NCBI RefSeq assembly: GCF_003075075.1
Contig: NZ_QCYM01000063.1
Span: 44,717 to 108,716, forward strand
Reading direction: 5' to 3'
Source: Labrenzia sp. 011
GTDB lineage: Bacteria; Pseudomonadota; Alphaproteobacteria; Rhizobiales; Stappiaceae
Length of the DNA: 64,000 nt
Positions 8,267-14,995 of the stretch are shown in pieces. Positions within the stretch are counted from its first letter, which is position 1; each line of letters starts with the position of its first letter. The notes below the pieces were generated by a model. That model ran no database searches and was not told the origin of the DNA. It was given only the letters and a program-made list of their open reading frames with translations. The position numbers and the translations under genes are program-made.

Positions 8267-8952
8267 GCTGGTGGATCCTTTTTTCGGGGAGCGCCGTCCT
8301 CAACGGCCGAAGCAATGAAAACCAGGGCGAGGATGGCGAAGATATAGGCCTGGACGGCACCGGTCAGGAGGTCGAGCGCCATCAGCGGAATGGGCACGAG
8401 CAGCCCGGCCAGTGACAGGACGATGCCGATGACGAACACGCCGCTCATGACGTTGCCGAACAGGCGGACCATCAGCGAGAAGGACCGGGTGACCTGTTCG
8501 ATCAGGTTGAGCGGCAGCATCACCCAGGTCGGGCGGGCAAAGCTCTTCAGATAGCCCCAGGCACCCTGGGCCCGGATGCCATAGGAGATGGTGGCGACAA
8601 AAACGATCAGCGCCAGCGCCGCATCGGTTTCCAGATGGGCGGTCGGCGGTTCCACCCCGGGGATCAGCGAGGACCAGTTGGCGGCAAGAATGAACAGCAG
8701 CAATGTGCCGATGAGCGGGCGGAACCGTCCCGGATCTCCGGCGATCGTCGCCCTGATCTGTCCGTCGATGGCCGTGACCACCAGTTCCAGAACTTCCTGA
8801 ACGGGCCCTGGCTTGACCGACAGCCGCAGGGTTGCCAGGAAGGACCCAACACCCAGAACGGCGAGAATGGCCCAGGTGGTGACCACCGTCTGGCTGATGC
8901 CGACGGATCCGATGGAAAATACGGTGGTAACGGTGAACGGGGAATCGCTCAT
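8263..8952 (-). CDS. atpB: N-type ATPase a subunit
   Basis: The 229-residue membrane protein has about five hydrophobic segments and the essential stator arginine (about Arg163) in SLMVRLFGNVMSG, the most conserved element of a subunits. It forms the two half-channels through which the coupling ion reaches the c ring. The C-terminal helix pair ends with FAILALVFIASAVEDG, also typical. It overlaps atpR upstream and atpE downstream by 4 bases each. The N-terminus is short compared with E. coli AtpB (271 residues), as usual for this subfamily. Confidence 0.95.
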   Translation of the reverse strand: MSDSPFTVTTVFSIGSVGISQTVVTTWAILAVLGVGSFLATLRLSVKPGPVQEVLELVVTAIDGQIRATIAGDPGRFRPLIGTLLLFILAANWSSLIPGVEPPTAHLETDAALALIVFVATISYGIRAQGAWGYLKSFARPTWVMLPLNLIEQVTRSFSLMVRLFGNVMSGVFVIGIVLSLAGLLVPIPLMALDLLTGAVQAYIFAILALVFIASAVEDGAPRKKDPPA

Positions 8953-9227
8953 GCTGTTTCCTTCCGGGCCTGCCGCAGGACAAGCGAACGGCCGACCCAG
9001 AGCCCCGCGGCGGCGGACAACAGCGCTGTGGCCCCCATCCGGGCGCAGACATAGAAGAACAGCCCGAGCGCGGCAAAGCGGACCATCTGCAGGACCACCG
9101 CCTTCAGGTCACCGGCGGCAAGGCGCTCACTCACGTGCAGCAGACTGCGGAAGTGCAGCCAGCCGGCGGCAACACCTGCGGGCGCCGCGAGCGCGGCGAT
9201 TGCCAGGATTGTAGGAATCTCGCTCAT
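8949..9227 (-). CDS. atpR: N-ATPase accessory membrane subunit AtpR
   Basis: The 92-residue protein has three hydrophobic segments (about residues 5-25, 45-63 and 66-82) with charged connectors. Its place between atpQ and atpB, its length, and the blocks GWLHFRSLL and GLWVGRSLVLRQ fit AtpR, a protein found only in N-type ATPase operons. Its role has been suggested to be assembly of the c ring or ion handling in the membrane, but I know of no firm function. Overlaps of 4 bases with both neighbours show that it is translated together with them. Confidence 0.88.
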   Translation of the reverse strand: MSEIPTILAIAALAAPAGVAAGWLHFRSLLHVSERLAAGDLKAVVLQMVRFAALGLFFYVCARMGATALLSAAAGLWVGRSLVLRQARKETA

Positions 9228-9514
9228 TGTTCATGCATCCAGCGCAAGGCCAGCCACAGGCCGAGTGCGGCACCCGCCATGGTGAGCGCGGCCGCGAGCA
9301 TGATGCCGCTGCCGAGCAGCCGGTCGAGCCAGTTGCCGACCACGACACCCAGAAGGGTGGGGCCGACGATCACCCAGCCCAGCACCCCGATCTGGCCGAA
9401 CCGGCGGGCGAGGGACGGTTCCGGGTCCTCCTTCGCCGCTTCATCGCGCTCCTGTGTCCGGCGGGCCGCATTGGCCAGATGGCCGTCTTCATCAAATTCT
9501 TCGTGTCCGCTCAT
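9224..9514 (-). CDS. atpQ: N-ATPase accessory membrane subunit AtpQ (AtpI-like)
   Basis: The 96-residue protein has a charged N-terminal half rich in Glu, Asp and Arg, then two membrane segments (LGWVIVGPTLLGVVVGNWL and a second one ending LGLWLALRWM). The GNWLD turn between them is typical of AtpI-like F0F1 assembly proteins. I start it at 9514 because this ATG overlaps the atpC stop by 4 bases, as for the other gene pairs here; the longer frame to 9763 runs through atpC out of frame. It should help to assemble the c ring, by analogy with AtpI. It precedes atpR as expected for the family order. Confidence 0.88.
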   Translation of the reverse strand: MSGHEEFDEDGHLANAARRTQERDEAAKEDPEPSLARRFGQIGVLGWVIVGPTLLGVVVGNWLDRLLGSGIMLAAALTMAGAALGLWLALRWMHEQ

Positions 9515-9951
9515 CGGAAATCCTCCGCAAGATCCTCGACCGCCTGGTGGGGGCCGAGACGGCGCATCAGGCTGCGGATCGCATTCGCGTGGAGGCGGAC
9601 CTGTTCGCCGCGCGCCCGTCGGGCTGCATCCTCGCCGGCGGCTTCGTGTTCCCGCACGAGTGCCTCCAGCTCTTCCAGATTGTCGCCCGGCACCGCCTCC
9701 CGGCTGGCGATGTCGATCCGCTCGCCCTGCGACACCCGGAGAACGCCGCTGCGCAAGGCGCAATAGTGCCAGACCCCGTCCGCCCGGCGCCAGCGCAGCA
9801 CCGAAGGGCTCAGAACCGTAAGCAGGTCGGCGTGGCCCGGCTGGATACCGAAGCCGCCACTGCCGTCTTCCGCCCGCACGGAGGTGACGGCATCCTCCGA
9901 CACCGCCACTTCAAGGGGGGTTGTGATGACAAGGGTGAGCGTTCGGGTCAT
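9511..9951 (-). CDS. atpC: N-type ATPase epsilon subunit
   Basis: The 146-residue protein has the epsilon N-terminal beta domain (VITTPLEVAV, then GGFGIQPGHADLLTVLSPSVLR) and a C-terminal helical part ending in the Arg-rich LHANAIRSLMRRLGPH. In the family it connects gamma to the c ring and can inhibit ATP hydrolysis. Its place directly after atpD and before atpQ, rather than at the end of the operon, is diagnostic for N-type operons. It overlaps atpD and atpQ by 4 bases each. Confidence 0.92.
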   Translation of the reverse strand: MTRTLTLVITTPLEVAVSEDAVTSVRAEDGSGGFGIQPGHADLLTVLSPSVLRWRRADGVWHYCALRSGVLRVSQGERIDIASREAVPGDNLEELEALVREHEAAGEDAARRARGEQVRLHANAIRSLMRRLGPHQAVEDLAEDFR

Positions 9952-11393
9952 GCCCTCTTTGGTCCCTTTTTCGTGTCCGTCCGCGCCGCTTCCTTGGCTC
10001 GTGCCTCTTCCAGCGTGCCGATCATGTAGAGGGATGTCTCGTCCCAGTCATCGCATTCGCCATCGAGAATGGCCGCGCAGCCTGAGACCGTCTCGGCAAC
10101 CGGCACGGAACGGCCTTCCATGCCCGTATAGGCGGCAGCGACGAAGAAGGGCTGCGTCAGGAAACGTTGCAGGCGCCGGGCGCGGCCGACCATCAGACGC
10201 TCCTCGCGCCCGAGTTCCTCTACGCCCAGAAGCGCGATCACATCGCGCAGCTCGTGATAATGTTCGATCAGCTCCCGCAGGCGCGCCGCCACTTTCGCAT
10301 GTTCCTCGCCGACCACCAGCGGATCGAGAAGAACGGACGTGGTGGCGATCGGGTCGATGGCCGGATAGATACCCTCGGCCGCCAGCTGCCGGGACAGAAC
10401 CACGGTGCTGTCCACATGAGCGCTGATGGCCGCGACCGCGGGATCGGTGAAATCGTCCGCGGGCACATAGACCGCCTCGATCGCCGTCACCGACGCCCGG
10501 CCGATCGAGGCGATCCGTTCCTGCAGGTCGGCGACTTCCGTCTCCAGCGTCGGCTGATAACCGACCCGCGAGGGCATGCGGCCCAGAAGACCGGACACTT
10601 CCGATCCTGCCTGGACGAAGCGGAACACATTGTCCATCAGGAGCAGGACGTTGCGGCCGTCCTCGTCGCGAAAATACTCCGCGATGCTGAGGGCGCTGAG
10701 CGGCACGCGCCAGCGGGCGCCGGGCGGTTCGTTCATCTGGCCGTAGACGAGAACCGTCTGATCGAGCACGCCGCTGTCATGCATTTCGTTCAGCATCTCG
10801 TGGCCTTCGCGGGAGCGTTCCCCCACACCCGCGAAGACGGAGATGCCGTCATATCCGGATACCATCGCGCGGATCAGTTCGGTCACCAGCACGGTCTTGC
10901 CGACGCCGGCTCCGCCGAACATTGCCGACTTTCCTCCCTTCGCCAGCGGTGCCAGCAGGTCGAGCACCTTGATGCCCGTGGAAAACACCTCGGTCTGACC
11001 GCGCTGGGACGCCAGCGGCGGGGCGCTGTGGTGAATTGGCCGGCGCGGCGTGTCGGCGGGCAGGGGAGCGCCATTGTCTCCGGTTTCGCCCATGACGTTC
11101 AGCAGGCGTCCCAGGACGGCTTTGCCGACCGGAACGGTGAGTGGCCCGCCTGTGGCGCGCACCGGCGTGCCGCGTGCGATCCCGCGCGTCGACTGCAGGG
11201 CGATGGCGCGCACATGGCGTTCATCCAGATGGGCCTGCACTTCCGCGAAGATGGGCACGTCGGTGGCGATTTCCAGGGCATCGTGAATGGCGGGAAGCGT
11301 GCCGGGGAACCGGATGTCCAGCACCGGACCGCGTACGGCCGTCACCTGAGCGGCATCGGACAAGGGTGTTGCTTTCATACTCATCTGTGACAC
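9948..11393 (-). CDS. atpD: N-type ATPase beta subunit
   Basis: The 481-residue catalytic subunit carries the P-loop GGAGVGKTVL, the GVGERSREGHEM segment with the catalytic Glu-Arg region, LLLMDNVFRFVQAGSEVSGLLGRMPSRVGYQPTL-type blocks (seen in parts), and a C-terminal VEELGREERL element at the DELSEED position. Beta as the first gene of the operon is typical for N-ATPases. The start is uncertain: GTG at 11393 gives the longest form, while ATG codons at 11384 and 11378 are also possible; a weak AAAGG lies about 14 bases before the GTG. Only 28 bases separate it from the hydrolase gene upstream, so the two are probably cotranscribed. Confidence 0.95.
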   Translation of the reverse strand: MSQMSMKATPLSDAAQVTAVRGPVLDIRFPGTLPAIHDALEIATDVPIFAEVQAHLDERHVRAIALQSTRGIARGTPVRATGGPLTVPVGKAVLGRLLNVMGETGDNGAPLPADTPRRPIHHSAPPLASQRGQTEVFSTGIKVLDLLAPLAKGGKSAMFGGAGVGKTVLVTELIRAMVSGYDGISVFAGVGERSREGHEMLNEMHDSGVLDQTVLVYGQMNEPPGARWRVPLSALSIAEYFRDEDGRNVLLLMDNVFRFVQAGSEVSGLLGRMPSRVGYQPTLETEVADLQERIASIGRASVTAIEAVYVPADDFTDPAVAAISAHVDSTVVLSRQLAAEGIYPAIDPIATTSVLLDPLVVGEEHAKVAARLRELIEHYHELRDVIALLGVEELGREERLMVGRARRLQRFLTQPFFVAAAYTGMEGRSVPVAETVSGCAAILDGECDDWDETSLYMIGTLEEARAKEAARTDTKKGPKRA

Positions 11394-11421
11394 GGTGACA
11401 CCGACTGCCTTTCAAACAAGT

Positions 11422-12588
11422 TCAGCGCGCGGCCGCCAGCGCCTGCCCTGACGAGTTGGCAGCGATCCATTTGCTGACTTCCGGCCAGGTCTCCCTGAGT
11501 GTTTTCGACCCCATGAACAGACCGATATGCCCACCCGGCACAAGCTTGCTGACAATCCGCTCCCGAGGGGTTCCAACCAGATTCTCTGCGGCAAAGACCT
11601 GTTCCGGGGTGGTGATGTCATCGGCCTTACCCGCTAGCAGGTAGAGCGGGCAGACAATCTGGCTGAGCGAAAGGGTCTTGCCCAGGGCGATGAATTCGCC
11701 CTTTGCGAAACGGTTTTCCTTGAAGAGCAGCTGGATCGCCTGGAGATAATACCGTCCCGGCAGGTCTATCGGGTTCTCGTACCAGCGCTCGAAATGTTCG
11801 GTGCGAGCGATGTAGCACTTGTCCTCGATATGCTCATAGAGGTCGATGAACTTGCCGAAGTACTGTTTGCCGGGATGCATGTCCTTCCATCCGGCCAGCA
11901 TATACTGGCCCAGCATACGCCCGCCCCCGGCGGCGACCATTTCTTCGTAGAAGCTCAGCGGTAGTTCATGCGCCAGTTTCTTGATGGGGCCATTGCCAGC
12001 ATCGGTGTCGATGGGCGCGCCAGCCAGCACCAGGGCGGCGACCTTCTGCGGATACAGGCAAGCATACATGGCGGACAGCCAACCACCTTGGCAAAGACCG
12101 ACCAGAGCGACCCGTCCACCAAGGGCCTCTACCACGATGTCCAGATCGGCCAGATACTTGTCGATGCCGTAGTCGCGCATTTCAGCGGTGGCGGATTTCC
12201 AGTCTGTGGCTAGCACCCGCTGCAGCCCGGAGTTCAATAGTGTCTCGACCAAGCTCTGCCCCCTGGTGTAATCCGCGATTGTCGAGCTGTGGCCGGCGTA
12301 AGGGGCATCAACCACGACCGGTATGGTTGTCGGATCCGCATGCGGTGCGGAGAAGTCGCGCAACCGCATCGTGTCCAGGTCCTGTACGACCCGGTTTGCG
12401 GTGGCCCATTCAGGTGGTGGGGGAGCTTCTACCTCGCTGGCTTCGGCGAGGAACCGCATGTTGTTCTGGAAGAGTTGCAAACCTTCCTGTTCCATTTCGA
12501 TGGCGGCGGCCATGGGCCAGAACCAGGGAACCGAATGCTCGTATCTAGGTGTCTTGAGATTTTTGTCCATGTCCATGTCCATGCCCAT
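11422..12588 (-). CDS. Alpha/beta hydrolase with PhaC/PhaZ-like Cys nucleophile
   Basis: The 388-residue protein has the nucleophile elbow GLCQGGW, a G-x-C-x-G box with Cys as found in polyhydroxyalkanoate synthases and intracellular PHB depolymerases. A candidate triad Asp follows in AGKADDITTPEQ and a His in VPGGHIGLF. The length is close to class III PhaC (about 355) and to intracellular PhaZ. There is no signal peptide, so it is cytoplasmic. The N-terminus has four ATGs in a row of alternating codons (MGMDMDMDK), so the exact start is open. It directly precedes atpD and probably heads the N-ATPase operon. Whether it makes, degrades or otherwise handles polyester or acyl-CoA is unresolved. 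Confidence 0.8.
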   Translation of the reverse strand: MGMDMDMDKNLKTPRYEHSVPWFWPMAAAIEMEQEGLQLFQNNMRFLAEASEVEAPPPPEWATANRVVQDLDTMRLRDFSAPHADPTTIPVVVDAPYAGHSSTIADYTRGQSLVETLLNSGLQRVLATDWKSATAEMRDYGIDKYLADLDIVVEALGGRVALVGLCQGGWLSAMYACLYPQKVAALVLAGAPIDTDAGNGPIKKLAHELPLSFYEEMVAAGGGRMLGQYMLAGWKDMHPGKQYFGKFIDLYEHIEDKCYIARTEHFERWYENPIDLPGRYYLQAIQLLFKENRFAKGEFIALGKTLSLSQIVCPLYLLAGKADDITTPEQVFAAENLVGTPRERIVSKLVPGGHIGLFMGSKTLRETWPEVSKWIAANSSGQALAAAR

Positions 12589-13118
12589 GCTTCACGCATA
12601 ACTGCCGAGCTTTATCCCGGGGCTACAGCGAACCTTAGTGTGACCGAAGTGGGTTGGCATTGCCGATCCCGCAGGCACCGCATCACACAACTCAAGGTGC
12701 CGTCGTCAAGGACAGCTCCTCATTGGCTAGGCGCGCATTGTTCCAGATCAAATGCCTGTGCTAATTGAGAGACAGGCGGGCCGGAACGGCTCTTCATGAC
12801 CGGCCAGCGGTCTCTTGGACCGCGGTCGGGCGGCGGTCATCCGAAGAGGGCCTGGTCGGGATGCCCAAAGCCGATGGCAACTTCATGGGAGGTCAGCGGA
12901 TAGACGCCGGCTGAATTGCAGCCGCGATCCTTAGCTATGGGATGTGCAGGAATTCATTGATCCGGTCAATCGGCCGGGCCGCATGGGCCGGGCAGTCTTT
13001 CCATCCGGAGTCTTCTGCGGAAGGGACTCGGCCCCTCGGCAGGGTGCGCTGCGCGGGTCGGCCGGGGTCGCCGCGCAACGCTATCCGACGAGTCAGGGTG
13101 ACCCAGTCGGCTGGGGCG
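12589..13118. other. Intergenic region upstream of the hydrolase/N-ATPase unit
   Basis: No gene is supported in these 530 bases. The left part must carry the promoter of the minus-strand hydrolase/ATPase unit and contains an FNR-like box (listed separately). The right part, up to the small basic gene, shows only short unconvincing frames. Confidence 0.5.
12738..12751. promoter_or_regulatory. FNR/FixK-like box upstream of hydrolase/N-ATPase operon
   Basis: TTGTTCCAGATCAA matches TTGAT-N4-ATCAA with one mismatch. It lies about 150 bases upstream of the hydrolase start on the side from which the minus-strand operon is read. If an activator bound here at the usual -41.5 distance, transcription would start near 12703. 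This is motif evidence only. Confidence 0.35.
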
Positions 13119-13376
13119 TCAACTGCGAGCGGCGTTGCTCGCTCTGGAAGTGGAAGCTGCGGCTTTCTTCGGCTTCCGTGCCTTGACCGGTTTGGCGGCC
13201 GGCCGGTCGTCCTGCATCGCCATGCGCGCTGCGCGCAGTCTCATGGTCTTTGCATCACGCAGTTCGGATTCGGTCCGCAGCATTTCCTGCGAGATCCGCT
13301 TGGTTGTTTCCGCCTTTGATTCTGCAGTCTCGCGCCGTGTCCGGCTGAGTTTGCTGCCGTTGGTCTCGGTGGACAT
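13119..13376 (-). CDS. Small basic protein with Lys/Ala-rich tail
   Basis: The 85-residue protein starts MSTETNGSKLSRTRRETAES. I chose the ATG at 13376, which has AAGGA 9 bases upstream; a TTG 6 codons earlier would extend it but overlaps that site. The first 50 residues are charged helix, and the last 25 (KPVKARKPKKAAASTSRAS and onward) resemble the disordered basic tails of histone-H1-like and nucleic-acid-binding proteins. It lies just downstream of a cold-shock gene on the same strand, separated by a strong terminator. A role in nucleic acid binding is suggested by composition alone. Confidence 0.65.
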   Translation of the reverse strand: MSTETNGSKLSRTRRETAESKAETTKRISQEMLRTESELRDAKTMRLRAARMAMQDDRPAAKPVKARKPKKAAASTSRASNAARS

Positions 13377-13405
13377 TATTTCCGATCCTTTCAAAAGTGC
13401 AGAAC

Positions 13406-13433
13406 AAAAAAAAGGCCGGGAAATTTCCCGACC
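13406..13433 (-). terminator. Rho-independent terminator of the cold-shock gene
   Basis: Read on the minus strand, GGTCGGGAAA/TTTCCCGGCC forms a GC-rich hairpin followed by eight T. It lies 62 bases after the cold-shock stop codon and before the small basic gene. Confidence 0.85.
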
Positions 13434-13495
13434 TCTCGTTTCACCTCATGGGTTCGTGCCAGTACATCCGTGGTCACAAACCCGGGATGAGGTAT

Positions 13496-13705
13496 TTAGA
13501 CTGCCTGCAGGTTGTCAGCAGCGGACTTGCCGGAGCGACGATCCTGGACAACTTCAAAGCTGACCTTCTGGCCTTCGACCAGAGAGTGCATGCCAGCGCG
13601 TTCAACAGCGGAGATGTGAACGAACACGTCTGCAGCGCCATCTTCAGGCTGGATGAAGCCGAAGCCTTTGGTGGAATTGAAGAACTTAACGGTGCCAATG
13701 GTCAT
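13496..13705 (-). CDS. Cold-shock domain protein (CspA family)
   Basis: The 69-residue protein is a single cold-shock domain. RNP1 is KGFGFIQPE and RNP2 is DVFVHIS, and it opens with the typical GTVKFFNSTKGFG. It binds single-stranded RNA/DNA as an RNA chaperone or antiterminator. AAAGGA precedes the ATG at 13705. The region upstream is long and free of genes, so a long 5' leader of the type that controls cold-shock genes is possible. A second, divergent paralogue lies at 45684-45896. Confidence 0.95.
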   Translation of the reverse strand: MTIGTVKFFNSTKGFGFIQPEDGAADVFVHISAVERAGMHSLVEGQKVSFEVVQDRRSGKSAADNLQAV

Positions 13706-14207
13706 AACGATTTCCTTTCAATCGGTCATGAGAGTATACCTGCCCCGCAATTTTGCGAAACGGGCGATTAGGTCGACGTTGATAGGGAAGATCGTTCAGG
13801 CCGCGGCACGCCGCGCAGTCACAAAGTTCGTCAAACAATATCGATGAGCATTACATAGGCCGGATACGTGTCCAAAACAAGGCATGTTTCGCAATATGGT
13901 GTTTTTTTCGATAAAAAAAGTTCCGGGCACGGCAGAAAAAGAAACCGCGTGTGAACGACTTGGCTGTTTTCCGCGCAATTCACTGATCCGGTGACGGGGC
14001 GGTCTTGAAAAGCGCGGAAAATCCGATGGCAACAGAAGGCCGTGCTGCCGGATTGGCGGGTGATGGGCAAACCGGAGCTCCGCACATCCCGTGACAACAT
14101 GGCGCGAGACAGGACCGTCAGGCGATCGTTTGTGAACCATCCGCGAAAATGCTAGATTGATCTGCGTTGCGAGAACGTCGTTTTCAAAAATATTTTTTTG
14201 GTGGCAT
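13706..14207. other. Divergent intergenic region (cold-shock gene / secreted protein)
   Basis: About 500 bases without a supported gene. It has A- and T-runs around 13895-13920 and 14190-14200 and must contain the promoters for the minus-strand cold-shock gene and the plus-strand cluster beginning at 14208. I see no clear palindrome or RNA gene. Confidence 0.5.
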
Positions 14208-14975
14208 ATGGCAGACCTGACCAGGCGCAAATTTGTGAATTTGCTTTCATTTATGCTGTCGTTAGTCATTTTCTGGCTGACGGGCGCAACAAGTTCGGCG
14301 AAGGGAAGCAGGCTGGATCTGGCCGACCCCGTCGAAACAGGTACCTGGAAGTTCAACACCCCCGGACGGATATCGCCCGCGGGCAGGGTATTGCCTGTCG
14401 AGGGAGTTGCTGGGGGAGAGCGGACTTCCGGCACGCTTGAAAGCGGCAGCGACAGTGCAAACACGGTCGTTGCCTATGGAGGCGAGTCTCCCGGCGCCAG
14501 GGCGGGGTCGGGAAGCGAGCCGATCAATCCCAATCAGTATGTTCCCGGAAAAACGGGGACGAACGCCCGACTGGAACGGGTGACGCTACAGCGTTTTCTG
14601 AACACCCGGGCGCGAATAACCTCCGTGTCAAAGAGATGCGCAACGAAAATTCAGCGCGGTGAGGAGCCGCTCAGGTGCATTGAGAATGTGCTGAGGGAAT
14701 TCGAGGCGCGCCTGGAACGGGAGGCCGGCCGCGGAAGCGGTGTTGCGAAATCGGCCTTGCCGATCGTCAGGCAGATGGTCAGAGATGTCCGCGAGGCAAA
14801 AAGTGGCAAGGCGGGCCTTGCAATCGTGCGCAGGGGGATCGGCAAGGTTCAGCGCATTCGCCTCGTCAGATCACAGGATGCGGTGGTCGCGAAACTTCAG
14901 CAACAGCAGCGCGCCGTGCTGGTAGAGACATTGCAGGCTGTGGAGATCAACCTTGTGAAAGCGATCGCGATTTGA
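14208..14975 (+). CDS. Secreted protein of unknown function with twin-arginine-like signal
   Basis: The 255-residue protein begins MADLTRRKFVNLLSFMLS, where TRRKFVN resembles the Tat consensus and is followed by a hydrophobic core and a likely cleavage after ATSSA. The region to about residue 120 is Gly/Ser/Pro-rich and probably disordered. The C-terminal 130 residues are helical and basic, with two Cys (KRCATK and LRCIEN) that could form a disulfide. I do not recognise a domain. The ATG at 14208 is favoured over a TTG 17 codons upstream because the signal then starts properly; GGTGG lies just before it. It almost touches the caspase-like gene downstream, suggesting a joint function. Confidence 0.7.
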   Translation: MADLTRRKFVNLLSFMLSLVIFWLTGATSSAKGSRLDLADPVETGTWKFNTPGRISPAGRVLPVEGVAGGERTSGTLESGSDSANTVVAYGGESPGARAGSGSEPINPNQYVPGKTGTNARLERVTLQRFLNTRARITSVSKRCATKIQRGEEPLRCIENVLREFEARLEREAGRGSGVAKSALPIVRQMVRDVREAKSGKAGLAIVRRGIGKVQRIRLVRSQDAVVAKLQQQQRAVLVETLQAVEINLVKAIAI

Positions 14976-14995
14976 ATGGACGGCTTTTCCCGGTC

